From contig JAHCVI010000002.1 in assembly GCA_019096155.1 (NCBI GenBank), positions 434,001 to 498,000 on the forward strand: a stretch of DNA of 64,000 bases, read 5' to 3'. Under the pieces are notes generated by a model. That model was given only the letters and a program-made list of their open reading frames with translations, ran no database searches and was not told the origin of the DNA. Source of the DNA: Staphylotrichum longicolle. Its lineage: Eukaryota; Ascomycota; Sordariomycetes; Sordariales; Chaetomiaceae. Position 1 is the stretch's first letter; the number at the start of each line of letters is the position of its first letter. The position numbers and the translations under genes were made by a program. This document shows, one piece after another, positions 1-12,271 of the stretch.

Positions 1-1242
1 GGCGGCGGCGGCTTGCCCTTGGCGGCGACCGCGGCGGCCAGCGAGGCCGGTTTCGGCGACACGGGGCCGGCCGAGTAGGGCGGTGGCGGGGTGCTGGTGT
101 CGAGGGCGTCGGCCTGGCGGGCTTGCCAGCTCGGGCGGAGGGAGGAGGAGGCGGCGCCGGCGAGGGCGGGGGATTTGGAGGGGGTGGGCGTCTCCGAGGG
201 GGAGGAGCTGCCGGCGGTGAGGAGGCCGGCGGTCTTGGGGCCCTCGAGGGCGTGGCCCGGGCGGGCGTACTTGGGGGGCCGTTTTTGGCCCGACGTCTTG
301 AAGCGGACGATGGAGAGGGCCTCGGCGCGCTCCTGGACGTCGCCGCGCTTCTTGTGGAAGGCCTCCTCGACGTCGAGGGTCAAGTCGAAGTAGCCGATGT
401 CGACGCGCTGCATGCGCTCGTGCAGGGTGTAGAAGATGTTGAGCTGCATGTAGTAGAAGGACTGGAAGAGCGGCTGGATGAACTCGCGCTCGAGGGCGAA
501 CAGCTTGGGGAGTTCCTCCTTAAGAAGATCATTGAAGTAGTTGAACTCCTGGGTCGACTGCTCCACGTCGTTCTCGGCCTTCCACAGGGCCTTCTCGTCC
601 TTGGCCGTCTTGTCCTTCTTGTCCTGCAGCTTCTTGTACGTGGCGCGGTGGCGGTCGTAGTCGAGCTTCTTGTGGTCGCGCTTGGTGGCCGTCTTGCGGA
701 TGACCTTGATGACGTCGAGCAGCTCGTTGGCCGGGCGCACGACGCGGCTGTCGATCATCTCGAGCTCCGGGGCCAGCGTCTCCTGCAGGTCCTTGACCAC
801 GGCCTCGTACTCCTCGCAAGCGCGGATGCCCTCGGGGTTGCCGTGCACGACGAGGGAGTCGGGATCCGACACGCGGCCGCTGATCGGCTTGTAGATCTCG
901 GTCATGGCCTGGGAGAACTCGATCTGGTGCGAGAGCATGCCGTTGATGGCCTCAAAGTACTTTTTGCTCTCATCGTGGAGGTGCTTCGTCTCGGCTTCGA
1001 GCTCCTGGAAGCGGCGCTCCGAGTCGATGTAGACGGCGTCCTTGGTGTGCTCGCCAATGTTGAACTTGGCCTTGAATTGTTGGGGCGCCTGAAGATGTCA
1101 TGGCCGCTGTTAGTGATTTTGTTTTTGTTCTTTTGGCTTTGGGGGGATGTCGCTGGGAGGTATGGGAGGAACTCGTGGATGCAGTGCGGGGCAGCAGCAG
1201 ACGTACGCGAGCAAACCCCTTCTGGAGGCCCTTAAAGCTCAT
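1..1242 (-). CDS. Rvs167-like BAR domain protein (partial, C-terminus off the left edge)
   Basis: Predicted exons are complement(1207..1242) and complement(<1..1088), joined across a GT..AG intron at 1089-1206 (donor GTACGT). The product begins MSFKGLQKGFAR-APQQFKAKFN, the amphipathic helix-0 start typical of Rvs167/amphiphysin proteins. A helical, charged BAR region of roughly 230 residues follows. After it comes a Pro/Ser/Ala-rich linker (about 260 to the edge) with SPSETPTPSKSP and PPPPYS. The SH3 domain expected in this family would lie outside the window. By family knowledge the protein bends membrane at cortical actin patches during endocytosis. Nothing looks broken in the visible part. 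It is divergent from the Nfs1 gene across about 930 bp. The long GC-rich frames on the opposite strand are shadows. Confidence 0.88.
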
Positions 1243-2171
1243 TCTCCGGGTGTGGTCCGTTTAAGCAAGCGAAATCTCGCGGTTCCGTGGGGTAGGGCGA
1301 CTGCCGGCTGGTGATGCAATTGCAGGGCGGAGAAGGTGGTCGGCGTGTCGGCGTGTCGGCGTCGGCCTCGGGAGAGGTTTTAGGGCTTCTTCTTTCGAGG
1401 ACTGCGCCTGATGCCTCTCGGGGGGCGATGACGATGTTCCCGAGGCGGAGCCGGGCCTCAGGGTTCCTTGGCTGATGGAGAAGGTGGCGCTGCTCAGCAC
1501 TCAAAGGCCCAATTCAAACCCTCTGCCAAGACCAGACTGCCAATGAAGCGAGTCGGTTTCCTGGAATGCCGCAGGGTTCGGGAGGAAAATGCCGACCGGA
1601 GTTCGATGGAGTGTGCATCCACTGCTTGATAGGTGATGCTTCACACGTTTCTGTTTGTTCTTGTTCTATTGCTAGGGGCAAGAGTCCGTGGGGAAGCGTT
1701 GCTCCCAGCTTCGGTTCTTGATGCAGTTTCCGGATTCCTACCTAGATTGGTTACTTCGTAAAACAACGTCACAAACCGACCTGCGCCCGCCTTCGTCATC
1801 TTCACATTCCTTGGGCTGACAGCTGACAGCCCAGCAATGGTCCAAAAAAGTCTGTACATAGAGACTTTTAAGGGCGCAAACTTCCGATTCGCTACGCCTT
1901 TTTCTGTTCAAGGCACAGCTTTGTCCCGGGTCTGGGGTGCGCCAGTCCGCGATTGGGAATAGGTGGGCCTTTACGGGATGCAGCCAACCACGATGCAGCG
2001 AAGGGGGCACTGGGCTGTTCAATTGGCTGGCCTCTTCGATGGCAATCCCATGCCTGCTCCTGCTCCGTGGAGAATTGCGACAAAACCGATAGCTCCGTCC
2101 ATCCCGCATTGAGAAGCTCCGAACTTTTTCCCCAAGACATCGCAAACATCGCAACCCCAGCGTCCACTATC
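1243..2171. promoter_or_regulatory. Divergent intergenic region between the BAR gene and nfs1
   Basis: About 930 bp separate two divergent start codons, so both promoters must lie here. I see no convincing TATA box, no further gene and no repeat. The short frames present lack codon structure or splice context. Confidence 0.5.
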
Positions 2172-3831
2172 ATGGCCAATCTTGCGCCATCAGTCCTGAG
2201 GCAGGCATCGCGTCTGGCATCAAAGTCGGCCATCTCGACGGCACCCCGCCGCGGCGTGCAGGCTCTTTCGCGGGCGGCGACGGCTCCGGCTCCGGCCCGC
2301 GGCGCCTGCAAGAGGTGCTATGTGACACAATCCAAGTCCGATAACGCCCAGGTCCAGGTCGACACGGCCATCCGGCTGGACAGGGCAGAGCTGGAGAAAG
2401 CGGGTGCCGTGCTAGAGACTCAGAATGGGTCGACGACACACGTCAGCCCGATGGCTGGTAAGGATCGATGCTGTTTACAACGTGGCCGACGCTCGGAGCT
2501 AACGCCCGACCAGATGTCCTCAAGCAGGCCGTCAAGATGGACGAGGGCCAGCGGCCCATCTACCTCGACATGCAAGCCACAACACCGCTAGACCCGCGGG
2601 TGCTGGACGCCATGCTGCCGTACTACACCGGTGTGTTCGGCAACCCCCACTCGAGGACGCACGCATACGGCTGGGAGAGCGAGCACGCAGTCGAGCAGGC
2701 CCGAGAGCACATTGCGAAGCTGATCGGCGCGGATCCCAAGGAAATCATCTTCACCAGTGGCGCCACCGAGAGCAACAACATGAGCATCAAGGGCGTGGCG
2801 AGGTTCTTTGGGCGGTCGGGCAAGAAGAAGCACATCATCACCAGCCAGACGGAGCACAAGTGCGTGCTCGACAGCTGCAGGCATCTGCAGGACGAAGGGT
2901 TTGAGGTCACATATCTGCCTGTCAACAACCTGGGCCTGATCGACCTGGACGAGCTGAAGGCGGCCATCCGCCCGGAGACGGCGCTGGTGAGCATCATGGC
3001 GGTGAACAATGAGATCGGTGTTATCCAGCCGATGGCCGAGATTGGCAAGATCTGCCGGGAGAACAAGGTCTTCTTCCACACCGACGCTGCCCAGGCTGTC
3101 GGCAAGATTCCGCTCGATGTTAACGCCTTGAACATCGATCTGATGTCCATTTCGTCGCACAAGATCTACGGCCCCAAGGGGATAGGCGCGTGCTACGTTC
3201 GCCGGCGGCCAAGGGTCAGGCTGGAGCCCCTGATCAGCGGAGGCGGGCAGGAGCGTGGTCTGCGCAGTGGCACCCTTGCTCCGGCCCTCGTTGTCGGATT
3301 CGGAGAGGCTTGCCGCATTGCAGCGGAAGAGATTGAGGTAGGTTCACCCAATTTTTAGTCGTTTTCGTTTTGAGACGTAACAGTCGAGCGGTTACTAACA
3401 TCTGACAGTACGATTCCAAGCGGATCAAGTACCTCTCGGACCGCCTGCTCAACGGTCTTCTCGCCATGGAGCACACCAACCAGAACGGCGACCCCAAGCA
3501 CTTCTACCCGGGCTGCGTGAACGTGTCCTTCGCCTACGTCGAGGGCGAGTCGCTCCTCATGGCGCTCAAGGACATCGCCCTGTCCTCGGGCAGTGCGTGC
3601 ACGTCGGCGTCGCTCGAGCCCAGCTACGTGTTGCGGGCGCTCGGCAACAGTGATGAGAACGCCCACTCGAGCATCCGCTTCGGCATCGGCCGCTTCACGA
3701 CCGAGGCCGAGATCGACTACGTCCTTAAGGCGGTCACGGAGCGTGTCGGCTTCCTCCGCGAACTCAGCCCCCTGTGGGAGCTCGTCCAGGAGGGTATCGA
3801 TCTCAACACCATCGAGTGGACCCAGCACTAA
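2172..3831 (+). CDS. nfs1: Mitochondrial cysteine desulfurase Nfs1
   Basis: The PLP enzyme takes sulfur from cysteine for Fe-S cluster assembly and tRNA thiolation in the mitochondrial matrix. Three exons are read: 2172-2457, 2514-3337 and 3409-3831, with donors GTAAGG and GTAGGT, giving 510 residues. The first 60 or so residues are rich in Arg, Ser and Ala and lack acidic residues, as in a matrix presequence. The aminotransferase class V fold follows. It includes the HTDAAQA segment, the PLP lysine in SSHKIYG (about K312), the GGGQERGLRSGT stretch, and the catalytic cysteine loop SSGSACTSASLEPSY (about C434). The C-terminus ends WTQH, close to other eukaryotic Nfs1 proteins. All key residues are present. 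The first ATG of the frame was taken as the start because the presequence follows it directly. Confidence 0.97.
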
Positions 3832-4920
3832 GTTTGTTGGGGGATGGGGGGGTTTGGGAGGAAAGAACGGGCTGGGCGGTTTGCGACTGGCAGGGCAAGG
3901 GCAAGATACACGTGCGATGGACGGTAGATACGTAGCGAGCAATGAGCGTCTGCCAGGCTCGGGGCAAACAATCTGTACAATATCATGTATTTGTTTGGCG
4001 GAGCACAGAGAATGAATGATACCATGAGTTAATCTGACACCCCTCACATTCCGTGCTTCAGACCGACCAAGACCAGCTGAGCGGGTACGCTGATGGCCCT
4101 CCAGCCTCGATGAGTCTTCGTCCTACCTACACTATACCGTCCGGGTGTGTTGGTTGATTACAAGTACTCTGTGCATGCCACCATCGGTCCGAGCCGAGCT
4201 GATGTCCGAGCCGACAGTGGTGGTGCGGGGCCGGCTTGCATATTCAACTCTTCACTTGACCTTCCTTCAAGATAACCTCGGTGTTGAGTAAAAGCACCTC
4301 ATAAGGTTCAGTTGGCCATGGAAGCTAAAGATGCTTCAAGTGACAATCAACGTTTTGTGGCTGTGGAGGCTGACTTTTTGATGGCTGGATACGAGATTTG
4401 AGCTTCGTGCTTGCTTCTGACTTGGGAAGGTGATGCTGCCGTCCTATCCCCTTGATGCATCATCGTATTAGAGACGGCTGCTGTTTATTGAGGCTATTTC
4501 CAATGTGTTGCGCCGTGGTCTGCCAAGTCTCAACTTTGGTGATGGTGTGCGAATTAGAGGTTATCACGAGATGGATCAAGAACCCCTTCAGCTCGTCGTG
4601 CTGCGCCTTGCTTTGTGCTCTTTTGGTGAAACCCGGAGAGTTCCGGAATAATCCGTGCATCTCGCAAGACGTCACAGCCTCTTACCATTAGGGCCTTGCT
4701 GTGAAAGGCCACTCTTGAGGCATGTGCTGCTTTCACTGGTGGTTGATGGTCCCATAGGGCTGAGGGTTTGCGTGTGCAGCATGTGCAGCGTGCAGGGGTG
4801 TGCTATGATGTCATGGCTCACAGGGTCCGATGACATCACTCGCAACACCAACAACACCACAAACAGCAATGACGACAGGAACGCCGGCCGTTGTATGGAA
4901 ACAACGGTGGAGTGAAGGCG
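3832..4920. other. Intergenic, no gene seen
   Basis: This holds the nfs1 3' flank and the upstream region of the CsbD-like gene. The small frames around 4450-4900 on both strands overlap each other and have no family resemblance. One AGGGG motif (4794-4798), the core of a fungal stress response element, precedes the stress gene; a single copy is weak evidence. Confidence 0.5.
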
Positions 4921-4933
4921 CGATCATTTGAGA

Positions 4934-4939
4934 TATAAG
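4934..4939 (+). promoter_or_regulatory. Probable TATA box of the CsbD-like gene
   Basis: TATAAG lies 133 nt before the ATG at 5072. It is followed by a C/A-rich leader without an ATG, a common arrangement for strongly expressed fungal stress genes. Confidence 0.5.
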
Positions 4940-5071
4940 ACCGTCTCTTCGCCCTTGACATCCTCAGCTTACTCCAGCATCAAGCAAAACAACCAAACCC
5001 AACACTGCAACCAAAACACTCAAACCAAACCATCCACTTACACGCAAAACCTCACCACACAAAACTTCAAC

Positions 5072-5763
5072 ATGTCCGCCAAACACAACAACACTTCCAC
5101 CCTCAAGTCCTACGTCGACTCGGCCACCGGCGCCGTCCAGAATGTCGTAGGCAGCATCATCGGCAGCACTGGCGACGAGGTGAGCACACATTACCCCCAA
5201 GACATATCCTTACCGAGAAGAGCACCCGCTAACGCACGACAACGAAATTAGGCTGAGGGCCGTGCCAAGCAGCAAAAGGCGGACGCCGAGTACGACGCAT
5301 CCCACGCCACAGCCAAGCTGCCCGGCGCGACCATCACCGCGGAGGGCGTCGCCAAGGACGACCCCAACCGCACCGCGGGCTCGTGGAACCAGACGGCCGG
5401 CTCCGCCAAGGAGTTTGTCGGCGGTCTCGTCGGCAACGAGGTATGCCTCCATCTCATTACAAACCCCCATCTTACTCTTAATATCGGCTGTCATACTAAC
5501 GCAATTTCTCTTTTCTGCAGAGCCTGAAGCAGTCCGGACGCGAGCAGAACCTCGCCGGGCAGGAGCAGGAGGCGCGCGGGCAGGTCAAGGACTACACGTC
5601 GGGCCTGGGCGACCGCGTGTCGGGCGCCGTGGGCAGCGCCGCCGCGGGCCTGACGGGCGACCGCGTCAAGCAGGCCGAGTACCAGAACCAGCACGACGCC
5701 GGCAAGACGCAGCAGCGCGGCGCCGAGCACGACATCCAGAAGCAGGCCGAGGCTCGTCAGTAA
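5072..5763 (+). CDS. CsbD-like stress-response protein
   Basis: Three exons (5072-5179, 5252-5440, 5521-5763) give a 179-residue, very hydrophilic protein. It has repeated blocks of the form SATGAVQNVVGS, AGSAKEFVGG and GLGDRVSGAVGS. These Gly/Ala/Gln-rich amphipathic repeats are characteristic of the CsbD/YjbJ family and of fungal proteins annotated as cruciform-DNA or mismatched-base-pair recognition proteins. The biochemical role in fungi is poorly defined; expression during stress and in spores is the usual association. All introns fall in phase 0, so each exon carries whole repeat units. No signal peptide or membrane segment is visible. The TATA-like motif at 4934 and the C/A-rich leader suggest strong, regulated transcription. 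The family call is firm; the DNA-binding role is not. Confidence 0.85.
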
Positions 5764-8700
5764 ATCTGCGCCTTGGAACGGGTTTCGATTTTTCCTTTTT
5801 GGTGATGTCTGTTTGATACCCTGGGAGATTGGAAGGGGGCTTTGCTTGCTTGCTGGCTGGCTGGCTGGCTTCCAAGACTCTGTCTGAGACGGGGAGGACA
5901 AGATGGGGCGTAGAAGTAGCTTCTAGGCAGCAGAATGGATGAGGATGTTGCCGCAGTTGTTTAGAATTTTTGCCGCGAGTGCCAAGTTTGTTGTTTGTGA
6001 TACCAAGTGTATGTCATGGACCTCAGTTCCGTCCTCATTTCCTGTCCTTATGCCATTGCCACTCGGGACTCGAACCAGATGTGGAAGGTTTGACGGGCGG
6101 CGCCATCATGGAAAGGCGTTGACTCCTAGAAGCCGAAGCACTTGGCCCTTGGCTGGGATGAGGCGGGCCGAGTGGTGACACAGATCTTTTGTCTTTGGCG
6201 AGGGGTGGCTCCAAAGATGAGCTGCCAACGCCCTGTTTCAAAACGGGACAGGGCTGAGGCTATAACCGGGATGTTAATAAATTTGGTCGTACGGTACCGT
6301 ATTTGGTAGCCTTCCTTTCCGTGATGACGTTCAAGTCCAAGAGAGCTTAGGCAGCGAGGTTCCTGAGCTTGCCCTTGAGCTGAGATGTCTGGAAGGTGTG
6401 AATGCGATCGTTGGCCGAAGTAGGTCCCATCGGCGGCGATAACGGAGAAGAAGCATCCTGTCTCCATCCCCAGTATTTTCTACTTCTTCGTAAACGGATC
6501 CTTACGATGGATTGTTTGAGTCATTGTTCGCATCTAGATCAACGATAGGTCGATATTCGCGCGGGTCGTCGCGAGGCCGCCCTCAGATCGGCCGCAAAAC
6601 TACCGGACTTCAGTGGAGCGATAGTCGTTTTTCCGTGGATAAAGCCCATCTAGATCCTTCATCCATGTCGCCGAAGGTGGCCGACGAACCAAATGGCGGG
6701 GTTGTTGTGATGTTGGTTCCGGTCCTGGAAAGGTGGAGGAGGTTAAGGTTGACACCGATGTGGACCAGGCAGGCAGGCCTCATCCCATGGGGTGCACTTT
6801 GAGACGCTCAGAACCCCTCTGAAAGTTGACGGCTCCACCAACAGATGATGCAGCAAGTGCAGCAACGAATCTGGAATCCTGTTCAGTTCCGTAGCGCTTA
6901 CCTGCGCGGATGGGGGTGGAGCCACTGTTCCTTCCCGCAGCGGGTCGCTGATCAGTTGGGTTTCTTGATCGGTTGGGTGAGCATTGGCCTCAACGCCAAG
7001 GTCGAGGTGTCAACTCCCAAATCCGTTCTGACCCTGCAGCTCCGTTGATGATGCAGGATTCGAGTCTTGAATCACGTGTTACCGTGTGCGACGGGACAGT
7101 TATGTACGACGCCTCTTTGAGCCGCCTGCTTGTTGGGCCCGTCACCCGTTCGCACCGGGGCAACGAGACCCTCCGACGCTCCAAGCCACTCGGCAAGCCC
7201 TTGCCGCCATCAGCCCGAATTCCGTGGAGGTGAGTGAGGACGGCCCCAGAAACGGCCCCCAATCAGCCCACCGGTCAACCTGTCCCCCAAATCACTGTCG
7301 TATCAAAGCTTATGGAGTGTCCCGGTGCAGTGCGGTGCATGCTTGTCTATTTCCGCTTTGCTGCGTGCACGGTGCAAGTTTGTCCGTCCGTAGTCTTGAC
7401 GGTCTTGACGGTCTCGTGGGTCTCGTGCCTTGCGGTGTCAAATGCAAGGCCTCGCATCTGATTGGTGGTAACTTTGTATTCGGTTACGACTTCTGCGGCC
7501 GCAGCCCGCCTGGTTCTGTTGATTGGTCGACCTTTGTCTTCTTTCTCGAATTTCCTACCTCGAATCGAAGGTTTGCCTTGTCGCGTCCAGTCGCATAGCA
7601 CTGCCTCACCTCAACGCTGGAACTGATGCGCCTGATGGCCTCTTTGGTGATGCATCTTTCCAATAGCATCTGCTGATTGCGCCGAAATGACAACCGAATT
7701 CGCGGTTCCGCATGCTGCATCCCATCTTTGCGTGGGTATCCAATCTGTCATGGACGGTAGGGAGGATGAAGTACAGGAGGGAGCTTGATCATTTGGTCAT
7801 ATTTGTCATTCATTTCCACCTTCCGTTATGGCGCTCTCCACGAACACGACTCGGCAAGCACAGCTTTGCTCGCCGCCACCGTTTCAACACCAACTACAGA
7901 ATATTGTCATGATGTAGCTGTCTAATTTTGGACCCCCATTGAAGCGACGCTGCTGTCCCAATTCCCCGACCTGGGGCTCTGGCCCGCGCCACAGACCACC
8001 CCGTTTCCCCCCCAGTCATCCCAACAACTACGTTCCCTTCCTACGCTCGCCTAATGACGCCGTTCGGCTCCTGAGACCACCTTTGCCGGCCAGCTCCAGG
8101 TTCCCAGGGGCGCTGCGCAGTGGAGAAGCTCTCCCGAGCTCCAGGAGTCCAGACGGGCGGAATTCCGCTGTGTCCCCCGCCCGTCTTCCGGCTTTTGCTT
8201 GGGGAAGCGCCCCCAAATTGCTCCCGGTCACCCGCTGCGTACCGGCACCATTTCCTCCCTACCGATTCGGCTCGCAGAACGGAAGCCTAAACTGTTCCAC
8301 TTTTACAGCGGCGCAAGAGAATACCGCCATGCTCAAGTCGCCGAGTTGCGCCCTTGCTGGTGGCTTGACGTTTCCGGACCCATGGCGATGCCTGCTCTGC
8401 CCTCCCTACCAACACGCAAACCCCCTTACCAATCGAGAGACCCGATGACATGGCCCGTGGTACAACTAATGCGGCACATTGCGTCCGCATGAACCTTAGT
8501 CCACAACGACTGGGAACCAGTCCCTGTCATCAACTCCCGTCCTCTCCGCCCTCCCATCCATACCCCTACGCAGGTGTGGCGGAGAGACTAACACACACCT
8601 CCCGTGCCACATGGAAGGAAGCGTCCGCCTCTCCAAAAAAGTGACCTGGCACAAGCGTGCTGCTTCAGAATCTGGTCTGCTTCAGATGATCGAGACACTC

Positions 8701-8922
8701 GATCCAAGCATGTCGACATCCTTGTCTCGGGTCGCATGCCAATCATGAAGCACGATGCAATACCCTCTCTCTCTGCCATACCGGTCGGTTGCCTTGGGCC
8801 GCGGTCACTGCCATAGCACGAAGCAAGTCCGTGCCTTTATCTCCTTACTGTTGGGTCGTGTCTTATAGCAGGCGTCAAGTCATGGATCCGTTGCCTTGAT
8901 CTACAGACCTGATATAAAGACG
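5764..8922. other. Long intergenic region, no gene seen
   Basis: About 3.2 kb between two plus-strand genes. Frames of up to 170 codons occur (for example 7086-7598 and 7939-8448), but they are overlapped by equally long frames in other phases. Their translations are Pro/Arg/Ser-rich with no recognisable domain. There is a short GGCT repeat near 5850-5870 and a short direct repeat of CTTGACGGT near 7394-7412. The right-hand part probably holds the NmrA-like promoter. Confidence 0.5.
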
Positions 8923-8928
8923 TCTGTT
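8923..8928 (+). promoter_or_regulatory. Probable TATA box of the NmrA-like gene
   Basis: TATAAA sits 112 nt before the ATG at 9035. The leader between them is A/C-rich and has no ATG. Confidence 0.5.
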
Positions 8929-9034
8929 GTTGGCACTCTCATTCTGAAGTCTTTTTGAGGTATCCAAGGACATCACCATTCAAAAGCTCACGACAGCTTC
9001 CATCGTCTCATCCCATAACAACACCTTCACCACA

Positions 9035-10151
9035 ATGAGACAGAGAACCAGCCGGCCTGCCATGGTGAGGATTGCCATTGCCGGTGCGGGCGGCTTCGCC
9101 CAGATCCTCGCTCAGCACATCAGCCAGACCACCGAGCATGCCCTCATTGTTCTCTCTCGTCGAGTATGTCGTCACAGCCCCCTGGTGCAGTCTGAGAACC
9201 GCCATCCGGCTAACCAAACCGACAGCCCCAGCCCGAGCTCCAAGAGTACTGCCCCGAGTGCCAAGTAGCCGTTGTGGACTACAACAACATTACCAACCTG
9301 GCGTACACCCTCCAGGGCGCAAACCTGGTCATCTCAACCATTGGCGGGAACGAGCAACTCAACCTCATCGACGCCGCACGACGGGCCCGCGTCAACGTAT
9401 TTGTCCCCTCCGAGTTTGAGGGCGATCTCAACCACCGACCAGAGCATGACGACCCGCTGGACACCCGCGACTCCAGGTCGGCCCTTCGTTTTCTCGAGAG
9501 CTGGTCGCAGTCCACCTCGCACCGGCTGCGCTACACCGTCTTCTCCTGCGGCGTCTTCATGGAGCGCTTCGCCCCCGGCGGCCTGCAAATGTACGGGATC
9601 GGAGCCGGGAGCGGAGTCCAGGGCCCAGACGACTACCTCGTCAACATTCAGGAAGCAAGAGCCGAGATCATCCCGACCAACTCAAACGGGAGGCCCGCCC
9701 GCATCTCCCTGACCTCGGTCTACGACGTGGCCCAGTTCATCATGGCGGCCATCGAGCTGGGCCTCGACAACTGGCCCAAGGAGTTCCGCATGAGGGGCGA
9801 CTCCCTCACAGTCCAGGAGCTGGTCGAGACATGTTCAAACGCCCTTGGAGGTTAGTTTTGCGCGGTCCCCTTTGCGTTTCCTTGCCCTTCACTTGTATTT
9901 TATCAGAAAAAACTAACAACCAATCCGCAGTCCCGATCCGCATGGTCACCCGCCACTACCAAGAGGTCGAGACACAGGCCGAAGCCAGCCAGCAGGTCGG
10001 CGACTGGTCGCAGTACTACTACTTCCATCGGTTGCTCCAGACCGCCAACGGGCGCTACCACGTACGCCAGCCCAACCTCAACGAAGCCACCCAGGTGCAG
10101 CCCCAGACGTTCCGGCAGTGGCTGGAGAATGTCTGGGCTTCCGGCGCTTGA
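9035..10151 (+). CDS. NmrA-like / isoflavone-reductase-like NAD(P)-binding protein
   Basis: Three exons (9035-9163, 9226-9850, 9931-10151; donors GTATGT and GTTAGT) give 324 residues. A dinucleotide-binding start (VRIAIAGAGGFAQ) is followed by the family segments GANLVISTIGGNEQ and ARRARVNVFVPSEFEGD. The C-terminal substrate region includes LTSVYDVAQFIMAAIELG. This fits the NmrA/PCBER branch of atypical short-chain dehydrogenases. Members either reduce phenolics or small ketones, or act as redox sensors, and sequence alone does not tell which. The start could be the ATG at 9035 or the one 27 nt downstream (MVRIAIAG), which would put the Rossmann strand at the extreme N-terminus. No partner gene or cluster is adjacent. 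The chain looks intact. Confidence 0.85.
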
Positions 10152-10639
10152 ACAGTGCTTCTCGAGGACTTACGGAGGAAGCACGGCTGTGCCGCATATC
10201 TTTGCTTTTTACTGTTTTTTTTTTTCTCTTTGTCTCGGTCCTGATATCCCTGTTGCGCGCTTGTTTATGTTGTTGCCCCCCCTTTTTATGTCTCTCTTAT
10301 CAGCTGATGTCCCATCTCAAACATCATGCCATGACCAAATAGAAGTATCCAAAGCCAAACCATACAATCCCATACAATCCCAAAAAACATTGTGCTCTAT
10401 GAAATGTGTTCACTGCATGGGCCTTATTGACGGCATCACCAGCAACGACCGGATCTTGCCGACGGCGGAGTAACACCCCCCCCTTGCCCCCTTGCCCCCT
10501 TGCCCTCCCCTGCAGTGCTTGCTCCCAGCGCCTCTCACCTGGGCTGCCTTCCCCGTGGCCAAAAAAGTCCGTACCCCCAAATAGAACTCGAGACTTTCTG
10601 TCTTGAGAGGGGAGATCTCATTCAAACAAAAATATCAAA

Positions 10640-10802
10640 AGGAAAGTAATAGAAAATAGGAAAAGACGAAGAAGGCAAAAGAAAAGAGAGAGGAGAAGAA
10701 GAGTGGAGAAGAAGGGGAGGAGAAGAAGAGGATGAAGAGGAAGAGGAGAAGAAGACGAGGACGAAGAGGAAGAACAAGAGGAAAAGAAAGAGGAAGGAAG
10801 GA
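10640..10802 (+). repeat. Purine-only GA-rich tract
   Basis: About 160 nt consist almost entirely of A and G on the plus strand (units such as GAAGAGGA). It opens a Ser/Phe-rich frame on the minus strand and an Arg/Lys-rich frame on the plus strand, neither of which looks like a gene. Such tracts can form triplex structures. Confidence 0.8.
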
Positions 10803-11756
10803 AATGAACTCCATTTCACTCTATTCCATCGAGTATTCGGGCTTCTCTCCATTTCACTCTCTTTCATCAAACATTTGGGCCTTCTCACATGTATCCGAGC
10901 TTTCAGTAGGTTCAGTAAGAAATGGGGATCCATCGTCATGATTGTTTTGGTGGACGCCTTTTTCTGTCCGGAAGGAGGCTGCTTATGCCTGCCCACCCGG
11001 CCGCCCGAACCGGCCGAAGCCGAGCGCCCATGCGGCCCGTTTCGCTGTCATCTCGGAACCGATAAACCGGCTTCAACGCCGGAGCCGGCCACTGACTTCT
11101 TTCAGTTCTATACATGGTGATAAACGCGGGCATCATTTGGAATAGCGGCTTCGCATGCCATGTCCAAGGTAGAATTGACACGGCGCATTTGATGAAAACA
11201 AACCTTAACTGCGCACTCCCCTTGTTGGGGCATTGCCAAAGGGGGTTGCAGTGTTGCATCATGTCATTTCCTTCTCGACCCAACGGCGCGGCCCTGGGCC
11301 GGGCTCCCTGCTGGCTGGGGTGCAGGGAAGGATTTCCAAATCATGGAGCAGCTACTGTGGATGTTTTCCACTTTCGTTTGTTTACCCTTGGATATGCGAG
11401 TGGCATCACAAATATGCCTCACAGCCACTGGGTCTCGAAAACACACATGTTTCTTGAATACCTGACCTCATCGAGTTGCCAACATGCAAGGGGATGCGGC
11501 CGTGTAACAGCGGGGATGCAACTGCCAGGGGCGGGTTGTAAAAGCAGGCCCCGGGCCTGGCGATCGACGAACACACCCCAGGCAGGTCCCAATAGGGCTG
11601 GCTCCAGGGCTGGGAGGATTGTGACAAATCTCGATTGGATTTGCCGGCGCTAAAATCAGGGCAGTGTTGGCCCAAAGTGGCTGCATCCTGCGATCTGGCT
11701 TGGGACGATGTCTGTGGTTTGAAACATGAAACAACCGCCAGTGTGGCTTTGCAACT

Positions 11757-11782
11757 ACCTTAACTAATGTTAAAGTTAAGGT
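11757..11782. repeat. Perfect 9-bp inverted repeat
   Basis: ACCTTAACT (11757-11765) and AGTTAAGGT (11774-11782) flank an 8-nt AT-rich spacer. It could be a transcript hairpin or a dyad binding site in the convergent 3' region. No gene is attached to it. Confidence 0.7.
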
Positions 11783-12271
11783 TGGTTCACCACATCCCTA
11801 CTGGTTGGGGGCACAACCCCTTGCGCCCATCCTGGCCAAGCCAAGTGACAAATGACATGAATCAGTGAGTTGGTCCGTGATGGGATTTGAGTGATGGGGA
11901 GCAGAGGAGCGGGCACAACCAGGAAATGGGCTGAGGACGGCGCAGCCAATCTTTTCCCGTTGTTTGATATTGTTTAGCATGTAGAGCCGGTCTGAATGTC
12001 AAAGGAAAACGGAAGGAGAAAGGCAGAATTGCAAATAGCCGCGTGATGGCCCCTCGTTGCGACGCCACGAACGGTAAAACATCCAGGTTCTGTAATACCC
12101 TCGCACAGCAGTTGGAGAAGCTGTGGCTTCAGGCAGTCTCAAAATCGTCGGCCAATACCACATCGCCGCAATCGCATACGCTTGACCCGTTGACACGGTC
12201 CTGGACCTGGTTCCCGTATCTGATGCGGTCGCAGGCGTCGCACCGCTCAGCATCCTTTCCTGGTGCAGACG

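Larger units (their letters stand above)
10152..12271. other. Intergenic between convergent genes
   Basis: About 2.1 kb between the 3' ends of the NmrA-like gene and the ADGF-like gene. It holds a T-rich stretch near 10210-10290, the purine tract and inverted repeat listed separately, and no frame with recognisable content. Confidence 0.5.

Noticed and set aside
123..1235. 370-codon plus-strand frame opposite the BAR gene
   Set aside because: It is the antisense shadow of the Rvs167-like exon; the minus-strand translation has the recognised BAR start and helices.
7939..8448. 169-codon Pro/Arg/Ser-rich plus-strand frame upstream of the NmrA-like gene
   Set aside because: No domain, no supportive splice or start context, and overlapping open frames on both strands.
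10622..10996. 124-codon Ser/Phe-rich minus-strand frame
   Set aside because: Translation of the purine-only tract; low complexity only.
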